Source of the DNA: an uncultured Bacteroides sp.
GTDB lineage: Bacteria; Bacteroidota; Bacteroidia; Bacteroidales; Bacteroidaceae
Assembly (NCBI RefSeq): GCF_937912035.1
Contig: NZ_CALDPF010000036.1
Location: forward strand, 124,001-188,000
Direction: 5' to 3'
DNA length: 64,000 nt
Position numbers and translations under genes: made by a program. A model generated the notes under the pieces. The model saw only the letters and a list, made by a program, of their open reading frames with translations. It ran no database searches and was not told the origin of the DNA. Below, in pieces: positions 36,136 to 46,970 of this stretch (position 1 is the first letter of the stretch; the number at the start of each line of letters is the position of its first letter).

Positions 36136-39100
36136 TTATTTAGTATGAGAATATTGTTCAATTTCAGCTTCCACTTCGCTTTCATCCAAGCTATCCCATT
36201 CGATAGGCTTGAATTTCTCCTGAAGCCACTGGAATATTACGAACAATACCGGAACAATGAATATCTGGAATATCATACCTACCAACATACCACCAATGGC
36301 TGAAGCACCAAGTGTACGGTTACCATGTGCACCTACACCCACTGCAAGCATCAACGGGATAAGTCCGACAATCATTGCAAGTGATGTCATAAGGATAGGA
36401 CGCAGACGGGCAGAAGCACCAAGCACAGCCGCCCATGCAATACCCATACCCTGCTTACGGCGGTCAAGGGCGAACTCAACGATAAGGATTGCATTCTTAG
36501 CCAACAATCCCATAAGCATGATAAGAGCAATCTGCATATAGATGTCGTTTGACATTGTACCAATTATCATCTTTAATGCAGGTATGCTACCCAAAGCACT
36601 GAATCCGTTTACGAACAAGAAGCTTCCCAACAAACCGGCAGGAACTGAAAGCAATACGGCCAACGGCAATATATAACTTTCGTATTGGGCACTCAACAGC
36701 AAATATACAAAGACGAAACACAAAACGAAGATAATGGCTGTTGTACCACCACTGGTTTCGGCTTCCTCACGGGCCATACCTCCAAGTTCGTAACCGAAAC
36801 CTGTAGGAAGGTTTTCTTTTGCAACCTCGGCAATAGCCTGAAGTGCCTGACCTGAAGTATAACCTGATGCAGGTGCAACCATCACCTTAATAGAAGTATA
36901 AAGGTTGAAACGGCTGATGACGTCAGGTCCGTATATTTTCTTCAAAGAGACAAACTGAGTAATAGGAGCCATCTCATTTCCGTTACGTATTTTTATACGG
37001 TTCAATGATTCCATATTCTTCGTAGCTTCCGGAGATGCCTGTATCATTACACGATACATCTTACCGAAACTGTTGAAGTTTGATGCATACAAACCTCCGA
37101 AATATCCCTGCATAGTAACCAAAATATCCCTTGGACTTATACCTGCTTTCTTACATGCAGCAGCATCAATATCCATCATGTATTGTGGGAAACTTGGGTT
37201 AAATGTAGTCTGTGCAGAGTTGATTTCCGGACGTTGCTTCAATGCGTCCATATAGCTATGCACTACATCATTGAACTTGTTCAGATCACCACCAGTTCTA
37301 TCAAGCATGTTCAACTCGATATCACTTGAAGCCGAATATCCAGGAATCATAGGCGGTGTAAAGAATAATACCTGTGCATCCTTAATGATTTTTTGTGCAC
37401 GCATGAACAATGTTCCTACTACTACACTTGAATTTTGCATCAAGGAACGTTCTTCCCAGTCTTTAAGTTTGATAATCACAGAACCGTATGAAGGACCCTG
37501 TCCACCGATAAATCCGAAACCGGAAACAATAGTTCTTGAACTTACAGCAGGTTCTGCAGCAATCAGGCTATCAACCTTATCCATGATTTCCATCGCGCGT
37601 TCCTGTGATGTACCAGGAGGAAGTGTCACTGCACCCATAATAGTACCTGTATCTTCTGTAGGCACCATTCCTGTAGGAGTAGTGTTCATGAAGAATACCA
37701 ATAATACTATAGAAACAGCTACAAGTCCCATAGAGAACCATTTCTTATGTATAAAGAATACAACACGCTTCTTATAACTGCTCAACAAAGAATCGTATGC
37801 AGCATTGAAGGATGTATGGAAACGGTCTATCATAGACATTTTCTTCTCGCCATGTTCAGCCTTATGAGGTTTCAAGAATAAAGCACACAACGCCGGTGAC
37901 AGAGTCAACGCATTCAGTGCTGAGAAACCGATTGAAATAGCCATTGTCAAACCGAACTGACGATAGAAAGTACCGGCAGTACCACCCATGAAACTAACAG
38001 GGATGAACACTGACATCATGACAAGTGTAATAGACACGATAGCTCCACCAAGTTCACTCATGGCATCAATTGAAGCCTCTCTTGCCGACTTATATCCCTG
38101 GTCAAGTTTAGCGTGTACACCTTCAACCACCACTATGGCATCGTCCACCACTATGGCAATAGCCAACACCATGGCAGAAAGAGTAAGCAAATTGACACTA
38201 AATCCGATAAGTTTCAAAACGAAGAATGTTGCTATCAAAGCAACCGGAATTGCAATCGCCGGAATAAGTGTTGAACGCATATCCTGCAAGAACACGTAAA
38301 CCACGATAAACACAAGTACGAATGCCTCAATCAAAGTCTTGATTACCTCATGAATTGAAGCGTAAAGGAAGTCGTTGGCATTTTGAGCAATATTGATTTT
38401 CAATCCTGTAGGGAGTGACTCCTGTGCCTTGGCAAGAACCTCTTCCAAGTCAGAAATAGTCTGTGTAGCGTTTGATCCGGCCATCTGGTAAACGATGACA
38501 GATACAGCCTTATGTCCGTTAACCCTATTATTAAATGTATAAGCCAGACGGCCAAGCTCTATCTCTGCGATATCCCCCAAACGTAATATTTCACCGTCAG
38601 GCAATGCCTTTACAACGATGTTCTCAAATTCCTCTGCTTTCTGCAAACGTCCTTTATACTTAATAGTATATTGGAATGTCTGGTTTCCGCGTTCACCGAA
38701 CTGTCCCGGTGCAGCTTCTATGTTCTGTTCAGCAAGAACAGCAGAGATATCGGAAGGTACAAGTTTATATTGTGCCATGATATCAGGCTTCAACCAAATA
38801 CGCATAGAGTAGTCCATACCCAACACATTGGCATCACCCACACCGTTTACACGCTTGATTTCAGGCACGATATTAATGTTGGCATAGTTTTCAATAAACT
38901 CTACATTATATTCGTCAGTCTCATCGTAAAGAGAGAAAACCATCAACATTGAGTTCTGGCGCTTCTGTGTTGTAACACCAATCTGTGTAACTTCAGCAGG
39001 CAGCAAACCTTGAGCCATTGACACACGGTTCTGTACATTGACAGCCGCCATATCAGGGTCAGTTCCCTGTTTGAAGTAAACACTGATATCAGCAGAACCG

Positions 39101-39357
39101 GTATTAGTGGCATTTGATTGAATATACATCATGTTTTCAACACCGTTTATCTGTTCTTCCAAAGGAGCGATAACAGAATTCAACACGGCAGAAGCACTGG
39201 CACCTGTATAAGTGGCCCTTACGGACACTGTAGGTGGTGCGATATCCGGATACTGAGTAATAGGCAAAGTTGCCAAACCTATAACACCCAAGATAACCAT
39301 CAAGATAGAAATCACCGTTGACAGTACCGGACGATTAATAAATTTATCTAGTTTCAT
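36136..39357 (-). CDS. RND multidrug efflux transporter (HAE1 family)
   Basis: A 1073-residue inner-membrane proton antiporter of the AcrB/MexB type. It starts with KLDKFINRPVLSTVISI, has the paired proton-relay Asp residues in VVDDAIVVVEG (about residue 405), the periplasmic docking and pore domains, and the second-half GLLAKNAILIVEFA with its Lys. The order fusion protein, pump, channel is standard. Drugs, bile salts or lipids may be exported; the sequence does not say which. Confidence 0.96.
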   Translation of the reverse strand: MKLDKFINRPVLSTVISILMVILGVIGLATLPITQYPDIAPPTVSVRATYTGASASAVLNSVIAPLEEQINGVENMMYIQSNATNTGSADISVYFKQGTDPDMAAVNVQNRVSMAQGLLPAEVTQIGVTTQKRQNSMLMVFSLYDETDEYNVEFIENYANINIVPEIKRVNGVGDANVLGMDYSMRIWLKPDIMAQYKLVPSDISAVLAEQNIEAAPGQFGERGNQTFQYTIKYKGRLQKAEEFENIVVKALPDGEILRLGDIAEIELGRLAYTFNNRVNGHKAVSVIVYQMAGSNATQTISDLEEVLAKAQESLPTGLKINIAQNANDFLYASIHEVIKTLIEAFVLVFIVVYVFLQDMRSTLIPAIAIPVALIATFFVLKLIGFSVNLLTLSAMVLAIAIVVDDAIVVVEGVHAKLDQGYKSAREASIDAMSELGGAIVSITLVMMSVFIPVSFMGGTAGTFYRQFGLTMAISIGFSALNALTLSPALCALFLKPHKAEHGEKKMSMIDRFHTSFNAAYDSLLSSYKKRVVFFIHKKWFSMGLVAVSIVLLVFFMNTTPTGMVPTEDTGTIMGAVTLPPGTSQERAMEIMDKVDSLIAAEPAVSSRTIVSGFGFIGGQGPSYGSVIIKLKDWEERSLMQNSSVVVGTLFMRAQKIIKDAQVLFFTPPMIPGYSASSDIELNMLDRTGGDLNKFNDVVHSYMDALKQRPEINSAQTTFNPSFPQYMMDIDAAACKKAGISPRDILVTMQGYFGGLYASNFNSFGKMYRVMIQASPEATKNMESLNRIKIRNGNEMAPITQFVSLKKIYGPDVISRFNLYTSIKVMVAPASGYTSGQALQAIAEVAKENLPTGFGYELGGMAREEAETSGGTTAIIFVLCFVFVYLLLSAQYESYILPLAVLLSVPAGLLGSFLFVNGFSALGSIPALKMIIGTMSNDIYMQIALIMLMGLLAKNAILIVEFALDRRKQGMGIAWAAVLGASARLRPILMTSLAMIVGLIPLMLAVGVGAHGNRTLGASAIGGMLVGMIFQIFIVPVLFVIFQWLQEKFKPIEWDSLDESEVEAEIEQYSHTK

Positions 39358-39423
39358 TCTTTTATTCTTTTTAAAATCTCATTAAATAAGATTGATATAT
39401 CTGTTTCTGGCCAAGATATGCAA

Positions 39424-40635
39424 TTAATTGAAGGCAGTCTGTATATTACCGTCACGCTGGTCTTGCAAATGTTTCTGATACTTTGCTTCCTTTTCAGCAG
39501 TTGTAATAGGTACGATCTTCTGTCCGTCAGTCAAGACCTGAACACCTTCAACCACAATCTGGTCACCAGCCTTCAAACCACCTGTCACGATATAGTTCTT
39601 TCCATCGCTAAGATTTGAGATCTGAATTTCAGTATGCTTCAAAGTGCTGTCCGGCTGCAATACATAAACAAATTTCTTATCTTGAATTTCCTGTGTTGCA
39701 TACTGTGGTATCAAAATAATATCCTGCATTTCATAAGGGAATATGATATTTGCAGTTCCACCGCTTCGCAAAATATTTCTACTGTTAGGGAATATCGCAC
39801 GCATACTTACAGAACCTGTAGTCTGGTCAATAACGCCACTTACAGCATCAATCTTTCCTGCAGCTTCATAAATTGAACCATCAGCCAATTGAAGTTTTAC
39901 TTCAGGCATAGCAGCAAGCTGATCTTTCAGTGATTGTTCAGATTTTGTCATTTCCAGCAATTGCTTCTCAGTCATTGAGAAATACACGTACATGTCACCT
40001 ATTTGTGAAACAGTAGTCAAAGGTTCTTGTACTGAAGGGCTTACCAGACTACCAACCCTGTATGGGAAAGTTCCGATAACGCCATCAGACGGACTTGTAA
40101 CAGTACAGAATCCCAAGTTCTGTTTTGCTGCAGTATATGCAGCTTCAGCCTGTGAATAGTTGGCTTTTGCTGAAAGCAGATTATTCATAGCTGTCTGATA
40201 CTCAAAATCACTGATGATTTTTTGTTCGTGAAGCATTTTCTTGTTTTCAAGAGTTGAAGTCACAGTTTCAAGGCTAGCCTTAGCAGCTTCCACACCGGCC
40301 TTGGCCTGATCGTATGCAGCCTTATACTGTGTAGGATCTATTTGAAATAATGCCTGTCCACGTTTGACTGTAGCACCCTCGTCAACACACAGTTTTACGA
40401 TAAAACCTGAAACCTGTGGACGGATTTCAATATCCTGGAGACCCTTTATTGTTGCAGGATAAGTTTTTGTCTGATGACTTGAAGTATAAGCCGTTGTCAT
40501 AACAGCAAATTCATTGTCACCCATCTTCATACCACCCTGACCACCGCCACAAGCAGTAAGAACTGAAACACCCAACATAGCTATGGCGATACGGCCATTG
40601 CTAAAATTCAATTTACTTTTCACGCTCATTTTCAT
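39424..40635 (-). CDS. RND efflux periplasmic adaptor (AcrA family)
   Basis: A 403-residue lipoprotein (SVLTAC, Cys29) that links the RND pump to its outer-membrane channel. It has the split lipoyl domain (EIRPQVSGFIVKLCVDEGATVKRGQALFQID-like half at about 70-100 and GVIGTFPYRVGSLVSP on the other side), a coiled-coil hairpin (about 105-165), and beta-barrel and membrane-proximal domains. A low-complexity Gly/Met stretch (GGGQGGMKMGD) follows the lipid Cys. It is the first gene of the operon, with a -7 element at 40703-40710. Confidence 0.93.
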   Translation of the reverse strand: MKMSVKSKLNFSNGRIAIAMLGVSVLTACGGGQGGMKMGDNEFAVMTTAYTSSHQTKTYPATIKGLQDIEIRPQVSGFIVKLCVDEGATVKRGQALFQIDPTQYKAAYDQAKAGVEAAKASLETVTSTLENKKMLHEQKIISDFEYQTAMNNLLSAKANYSQAEAAYTAAKQNLGFCTVTSPSDGVIGTFPYRVGSLVSPSVQEPLTTVSQIGDMYVYFSMTEKQLLEMTKSEQSLKDQLAAMPEVKLQLADGSIYEAAGKIDAVSGVIDQTTGSVSMRAIFPNSRNILRSGGTANIIFPYEMQDIILIPQYATQEIQDKKFVYVLQPDSTLKHTEIQISNLSDGKNYIVTGGLKAGDQIVVEGVQVLTDGQKIVPITTAEKEAKYQKHLQDQRDGNIQTAFN

Positions 40636-40947
40636 ATAAAATTATTATATATTTTTTTTCAAATACCTTAGTTCGCCAACTATTTTCCTAAAAACACACG
40701 TGCAAAGATATAAAATTCAGACCATCTAAAATTAACAATTAACTAAGAATAACCAATAAATCTGACGATATTAAAATTGTACTAGTGAATATGATTATTA
40801 GACAAAAAAAGAAGAGTTTATGAAGAAACAATTTCAGAAAAAGAAAAAACAATTTAGAGATTTTAATTACAAATGAAGCTTATATTAGATTTTTATTCAT
40901 ACATTTGTGCATCTTAATAAACAAATAACAACAAAATGTAATAACTT
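40636..40947. promoter_or_regulatory. Divergent intergenic region, efflux operon and maeB
   Basis: A 312-base AT-rich gap without a gene. On the minus strand TATCTTTG (40703-40710) is a -7 element for the efflux operon; on the plus strand TACATTTG (40900-40907) is one for maeB. Neither has a well-spaced -33 TTG. No regulator gene is adjacent, and no clear operator palindrome was seen. Confidence 0.5.
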
Positions 40948-43233
40948 ATGGTAAAGATAACAAAAGAAGCCGCCCTGCTTTATCACTCACAGGGCAAACC
41001 GGGAAAAATAGAGGTTATTCCCACCAAACCATACCAGACACAACGCGACTTGTCGCTGGCATACTCACCTGGAGTAGCGGAACCATGTCTGGAAATCCAG
41101 AAAAATCAGGAAACAGCATACGACTATACAGCCAAAGGTAACCTGGTAGCAGTTATCTCAAACGGAACAGCCGTATTGGGATTAGGCGATATAGGTGCCA
41201 TGAGCGGAAAGCCAGTAATGGAAGGTAAAGGACTTCTTTTCAAGATATATGCAGGAATCGATGTATTCGACATTGAAGTAAACGAAAAGGATCCTGAAAA
41301 ATTCATCGAGGCCGTTAAAGCAATAGCACCAACTTTCGGAGGTATCAACCTTGAAGATATCAAAGCTCCTGAATGTTTTGAAATCGAAAACAGACTTAAA
41401 GCAGAGCTTGACATTCCGGTAATGCACGACGACCAGCACGGAACAGCCATCATCTCAAGTGCAGGACTTCTGAATGCCCTCGAAGTTGCCGGAAAGAAAA
41501 TAGAAGACGTCAAAATTGTAGTTAACGGTGCAGGCGCATCAGCTACATCATGTACAAAACTATATATAGCACTTGGAGCACGCAAGGAAAATATCCTTAT
41601 GCTCGACAGTAAAGGAGTAATCACAAGCGACCGTCCTAACCTGACAGAAAGCAAAAAATTCTTTGCTACAGACCGTCGTGATGTACACACTTTGGAAGAA
41701 GCCATCAAGGGAGCAGACGTATTCCTCGGTCTTTCAAAAGGGAACGTCCTCACACAAGACATGGTACGAAGTATGGCACCAAGCCCTATAGTATTCGCAC
41801 TTGCCAACCCTACTCCTGAAATTTCATATGAAGATGCCATGAGCGCCCGCCCTGACGTTTTGATGTCAACAGGACGCTCGGACTATCCTAACCAAATTAA
41901 TAATGTAATCGGTTTCCCTTACATCTTCCGTGGAGCATTGGATACACGTGCCAAAGCCATAAACGAAGAAATGAAACTGGCTGCCGTACATGCCATAGCT
42001 GATCTGGCGAAGAAACCTGTTCCAGACGTTGTAAACGAAGCATATCACGTAAACAACCTTTCTTTCGGACCAGACTATTTCATCCCGAAACCAGTCGATC
42101 CACGACTCATCACAGAAGTATCAATGGCAGTAGCCAAAGCAGCAATGGCTTCAGGTGTCGCACGTAAAGAGATAACCGACTGGAATGAATACAAGAACCA
42201 CCTTCTTGAACTCATGGGTCAGGAAAACAAACTTACACGCAAGCTTTATGAAACAGCACGCAGCTGTCCTCAGAAAGTTGTATTTGCCGAAGGTATCCAT
42301 CCTAACATGCTTAGAGCCGCTGTAGAAGCCAAAGCAGAAGGTATCTGCAACCCTATCCTTTTAGGAAATACAGAAAGAATACAGAAACTCGCAAAAGAGC
42401 TTGACCTCAGTCTTGAAGGTATAGAAATCATCAACCTCCGCCACGACAGCGAAGCTGAAAGAAGAGAAAGATACGCACGCATACTTTGCGAAAAACGTGC
42501 ACGCGAAGGAGCCAACTTTGCAGAAGCAAACGACAAGATGTTCGAACGCAACTACTTCGGTATGATGATGGTTGAGACAGGAGAAGCAGACGCTTTCATC
42601 ACAGGTCTTTACACCAAATACAGCAATACAATCAAGGTTGCCAAGGAAGTAATAGGCATACAGGAAGGCTACAAACACTTCGGAACTATGCACATCCTTA
42701 ACTCAAAGAAGGGTACATACTTCATTGCAGATACACTTATTAACCGTCATCCTGACACAGATACATTGATAGATATTGCACGTCTGTCTGCCAAGTCAGT
42801 ACGTTTCTTCAACCATGAACCTGTTATGGCAATGCTTTCATATTCCAACTTCGGTTCCGACCAGGAAGGAAGTCCGGCAAAAGTACATGAAGCTGTATCT
42901 TATATGCACAAGAACTATCCTGAATTGGCTATTGACGGTGAAATGCAAGTAAAATTCGCTCTTAACAACGAATTGCGCGATGAAAAATATCCATTCACAA
43001 AACTACTTGGTAAGCAAGTCAATACACTAGTATTCCCTAACCTAAGCTCGGCAAACTCAACTTACCAACTCATACAGAACATGAGTGAAACTGAAGTTAT
43101 AGGCCCTATACAAATGGGATTGAACAAACCTATCCACTTCACCGACATCGAAAGTTCAGTGCGAGATATAGTTAACATCACAGCTATAGCATGTATTGAT
43201 GCCATAGTTGACAAAAAGAAAAAAGGATGTTAA
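40948..43233 (+). CDS. maeB: NADP-dependent malic enzyme with phosphotransacetylase domain
   Basis: A 761-residue cytosolic enzyme that converts malate to pyruvate and CO2 with NADP. The N-terminal malic domain has LAYSPGVAEPC and HDDQHGTAI; the cofactor domain has VVNGAGASATSC. From about residue 430 a phosphate acetyltransferase-like domain follows (VVFAEGIHPNMLRAAVEAKAEG, GTYFIADTLINRHPD), which in the family is usually regulatory (acetyl-CoA sensing). The length is normal for MaeB. A clear terminator follows and gdhA lies downstream, both in central carbon and nitrogen metabolism. Confidence 0.95.
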   Translation: MVKITKEAALLYHSQGKPGKIEVIPTKPYQTQRDLSLAYSPGVAEPCLEIQKNQETAYDYTAKGNLVAVISNGTAVLGLGDIGAMSGKPVMEGKGLLFKIYAGIDVFDIEVNEKDPEKFIEAVKAIAPTFGGINLEDIKAPECFEIENRLKAELDIPVMHDDQHGTAIISSAGLLNALEVAGKKIEDVKIVVNGAGASATSCTKLYIALGARKENILMLDSKGVITSDRPNLTESKKFFATDRRDVHTLEEAIKGADVFLGLSKGNVLTQDMVRSMAPSPIVFALANPTPEISYEDAMSARPDVLMSTGRSDYPNQINNVIGFPYIFRGALDTRAKAINEEMKLAAVHAIADLAKKPVPDVVNEAYHVNNLSFGPDYFIPKPVDPRLITEVSMAVAKAAMASGVARKEITDWNEYKNHLLELMGQENKLTRKLYETARSCPQKVVFAEGIHPNMLRAAVEAKAEGICNPILLGNTERIQKLAKELDLSLEGIEIINLRHDSEAERRERYARILCEKRAREGANFAEANDKMFERNYFGMMMVETGEADAFITGLYTKYSNTIKVAKEVIGIQEGYKHFGTMHILNSKKGTYFIADTLINRHPDTDTLIDIARLSAKSVRFFNHEPVMAMLSYSNFGSDQEGSPAKVHEAVSYMHKNYPELAIDGEMQVKFALNNELRDEKYPFTKLLGKQVNTLVFPNLSSANSTYQLIQNMSETEVIGPIQMGLNKPIHFTDIESSVRDIVNITAIACIDAIVDKKKKGC

Positions 43234-43260
43234 TCAAAATATGATGAGGCATTAATTTGA

Positions 43261-43310
43261 CGAGTTGGCAAGGTTTCCGTTCCAAAGAACAAATCTTGCC
43301 AACTCGTTTT
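43261..43310 (+). terminator. maeB terminator
   Basis: A 12-base perfect stem (43261-43272 and 43295-43306) followed by four T, 27 bases after the maeB stop. Confidence 0.85.
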
Positions 43311-43340
43311 CTTATAAACACATTTCTAAAGAAATCTGCT

Positions 43341-43520
43341 ATGCGAAAGCCACTTACAAATACCCAATGCATCCTGCTCACCCTATTCTGGGCAGCACTC
43401 TGTTTTGTAGTCATAACATCATCACCACGGATTGACGGCCCACTAATTGTAACCATAATCATATCAGGAGCCCTAGTTTTCATCCCTATAGGCAAGTCAA
43501 TCAACAGTCGAAAGAAATAA
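43341..43520 (+). CDS. Small two-helix membrane protein upstream of gdhA
   Basis: A 59-residue protein (MRKPLTNTQC) with two hydrophobic helices at about 10-26 and 32-51 and a basic tail (KSINSRKK). A longer reading frame from 43257 runs through the maeB terminator, so I prefer the ATG at 43341. It lies between maeB and gdhA on the same strand. No motif tells the function; it is a hypothetical membrane protein. Confidence 0.5.
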   Translation: MRKPLTNTQCILLTLFWAALCFVVITSSPRIDGPLIVTIIISGALVFIPIGKSINSRKK

Positions 43521-43589
43521 GCATTTCAACACTTTTTACGCAATAAAAGTATAAAAAAGACATCTTTCTTATTTTTTTTAATCAAAATG

Positions 43590-43620
43590 TTGCATAAATC
43601 AATTCTTTGATATATTTTTG
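43590..43620 (+). promoter_or_regulatory. gdhA promoter
   Basis: TTG at 43590-43592, a 20-base spacer and TATTTTTG at 43613-43620 match the Bacteroidetes sigma consensus. The leader to the start codon is about 60 bases. Confidence 0.7.
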
Positions 43621-43685
43621 CATCATCTACAAGAGAGATAAAAAACAACAAATAGTAACAACCAATTAATTTTAAGGTAAAGATT

Positions 43686-45020
<1,335 letters not shown>

Positions 45021-45058
45021 TCCCCGACTCTACGCTAAAACAGTATAGTTTAAATAAT

Positions 45059-45100
45059 AATGAGACTGTCATCATCATAAAATGTTGAGGCAGTCTCATT
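45059..45100. terminator. Terminator between gdhA and the GH20 gene
   Basis: A 10-base perfect stem (45059-45068 and 45091-45100) with a 22-base loop, followed by CTATTTT. It lies between convergent genes and could serve both. Confidence 0.7.
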
Positions 45101-45123
45101 CTATTTTCCAGCACAAAGCTTAT

Positions 45124-46695
45124 TTATCCGTTCTTCAAAACATCATCCTTATCAGGTGCCCATGGTTCTGGAGTAGACTCAGGATTAAATGGATTAAAAT
45201 AATAGATATCCATATCATCAAGCAATTCAAGATAATATGGTAATTTTTGCATAAAAAGGCTAGTTTCTTTTACATCTACCGGAGTCCAACCAGCCTCAGC
45301 CACAGCTATAAGCCTTGGAAATGTCATAAAATCAAGTCTCTTCACGTCAGCTACACGTTCTGTCCATAAACTGAACTGAAGACCTAATATCTGTTTTTCA
45401 TAGCCCTGAAAAAGATTTACCAAGTGTTCAGGAAAATTACAAATATCCTCTATCGGATTATATCCATTCCATCTACGTCCAATATTATGAGTTCTATACT
45501 GAACAAAATCGGCATATAAAGGACGACGTGGAGTCAAAATAACGCGATACCCTTTCTCCAATGCTTTAATTAACTGATACTTTCTGTCATGCCGCCACCA
45601 CATCACTACAGATTTATCAGGAGATACTCCTGCATCAACAATCTCATCCCAACCTATCATTGTCTTACCCTTTGATGCAAGAATATCTGCTACACGACGT
45701 ATAAAATAATGCTCTAATCCAACTTCATTACCAAGCTTATGATCTTTAATGAATTTCTGTATCTCAGGATCAGTATACCAACTTTGGTTACCAAAGTGCA
45801 CTTCATCACCTCCAATATGAATATATGGAGAAGGAAATAACTCTATCAATTCGTCAAATACATTACTTATAAATTCAAAAGTTTCTTCTTTACACGGATG
45901 AAAAGTAAAATGTTTCCATTCTCCTTCACCACCACCTGATATTTCAGGATAAGAACGACACACTGCTGTAGCATGCCCTGGCATATCAAACTCCGGAAGG
46001 ATCATTATTTGACGTTCAGAAGCGTATGAAACTATTTCTCGTATATCGTCCTGAGTATAAAATGCAGCTGGAGCTTCAGGATCATGCCAGTTACCCACAG
46101 CTCCTTCAGTAGTCAGTTTGGGATAACGTTTTATTTCTATACGCCATCCAGTAACATCAGTCAAATGCCAGTGGAATACATTCATTCTAAGAGAAGCCAT
46201 AATATCCAAGTATTGTTTCACTTTCTCTTTTCCAAAAAAATGTCTGCTTTCATCCAACATAAATCCTCGCCAACCGTACCGTGGTGCATCATCTATCTTG
46301 CAAGAAGCAATAGTTCCTTTCCCCATACGCGCCAACTGAACTAATGCTTCTTTAGCATAAAACATTCCAGATTCATTGGAAGCTATAAGTTTTACAGTAT
46401 CTGGAGTCACCACAAGTCTATAGCCTTCATCCGTTTTTTGTAATTGTTCATTCATCTCCAAACATATTACACCCGACGATACAGGTTTAGCGGAAATATC
46501 GCTCAATGTTTCTTTTAAACTTGAAATAATCTTTTTAGAATAGCTATCCTTACTACATATTTTAATATCCTTACCAACTACAAAAAAACCTTTTCCTTCT
46601 TTTATATGTGCTGGAGTAGGAAATAATGACACTTGTGATAAAACAGGTAATATAATCACCAATAAACAAGCAATTAAAGACAATTTTTTTTTCAT
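45124..46695 (-). CDS. Beta-N-acetylhexosaminidase (GH20)
   Basis: A 523-residue exported enzyme (signal peptide ending near VLSQ) that removes terminal beta-GlcNAc or GalNAc from glycans. An N-terminal GH20b domain (about 25-135) is followed by the TIM barrel, with WRGFMLDESRHFF, NVFHWHLTD, PEFDMPGHA and the catalytic pair Asp297-Glu298 in HIGGDEVHF. Tryptophans of the active-site pocket (SLWTERV) are present. Host mucin or N-glycan use is likely for gut Bacteroidales, though the gene is alone and not in a visible operon. Confidence 0.94.
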   Translation of the reverse strand: MKKKLSLIACLLVIILPVLSQVSLFPTPAHIKEGKGFFVVGKDIKICSKDSYSKKIISSLKETLSDISAKPVSSGVICLEMNEQLQKTDEGYRLVVTPDTVKLIASNESGMFYAKEALVQLARMGKGTIASCKIDDAPRYGWRGFMLDESRHFFGKEKVKQYLDIMASLRMNVFHWHLTDVTGWRIEIKRYPKLTTEGAVGNWHDPEAPAAFYTQDDIREIVSYASERQIMILPEFDMPGHATAVCRSYPEISGGGEGEWKHFTFHPCKEETFEFISNVFDELIELFPSPYIHIGGDEVHFGNQSWYTDPEIQKFIKDHKLGNEVGLEHYFIRRVADILASKGKTMIGWDEIVDAGVSPDKSVVMWWRHDRKYQLIKALEKGYRVILTPRRPLYADFVQYRTHNIGRRWNGYNPIEDICNFPEHLVNLFQGYEKQILGLQFSLWTERVADVKRLDFMTFPRLIAVAEAGWTPVDVKETSLFMQKLPYYLELLDDMDIYYFNPFNPESTPEPWAPDKDDVLKNG

Positions 46696-46842
46696 ACATT
46701 TATAGTTTTAGATTTATAAATAACTTAAACCAGTAATATCAAAAAGATTTAAGATTTGATCAACAAAAGAAATCAGGTATTTTACTATACTAAAGATTCA
46801 TTTCTACTATTGATGTAAAAACAAAATCTTCAACTTGCGTTA

Positions 46843-46850
46843 CAAAAATA
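46843..46850 (-). promoter_or_regulatory. -7 element of the GH20 gene
   Basis: On the minus strand it reads TATTTTTG (TAnnTTTG), about 150 bases before the start codon; no good -33 element is seen. Confidence 0.3.
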
Positions 46851-46918
46851 AGCATTTTATGTATATATATTGATATACAAACACTAGTTTTTGTAAAAGA
46901 GTCAAGTCACTACATAAA

Positions 46919-46946
46919 AAAAGCAGGAAATGCTTTTCCTGCTTTT
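46919..46946 (-). terminator. Terminator of the DUF4493/PCMD operon
   Basis: A 12-base perfect stem (46919-46930 and 46935-46946) with a 4-base loop and T run on the minus strand, 24 bases past the last stop of the operon. Confidence 0.85.
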
Positions 46947-46970
46947 TATACCAAATAAAAATATAATTGA

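Noticed and set aside
37271..37777. Plus-strand open frame opposite the RND pump gene
   Set aside because: It is antisense to a fully conserved RND transporter and has no recognisable domain, start site or promoter.
41124..41840. Minus-strand open frame of 238 codons inside maeB
   Set aside because: The plus strand codes for a well-matched malic enzyme; the antisense frame has a Ser/Pro-rich composition typical of a shadow frame.
43257..43340. N-terminal extension of the small protein before gdhA
   Set aside because: This stretch is the maeB terminator hairpin; the ATG at 43341 starts just before the first membrane helix.
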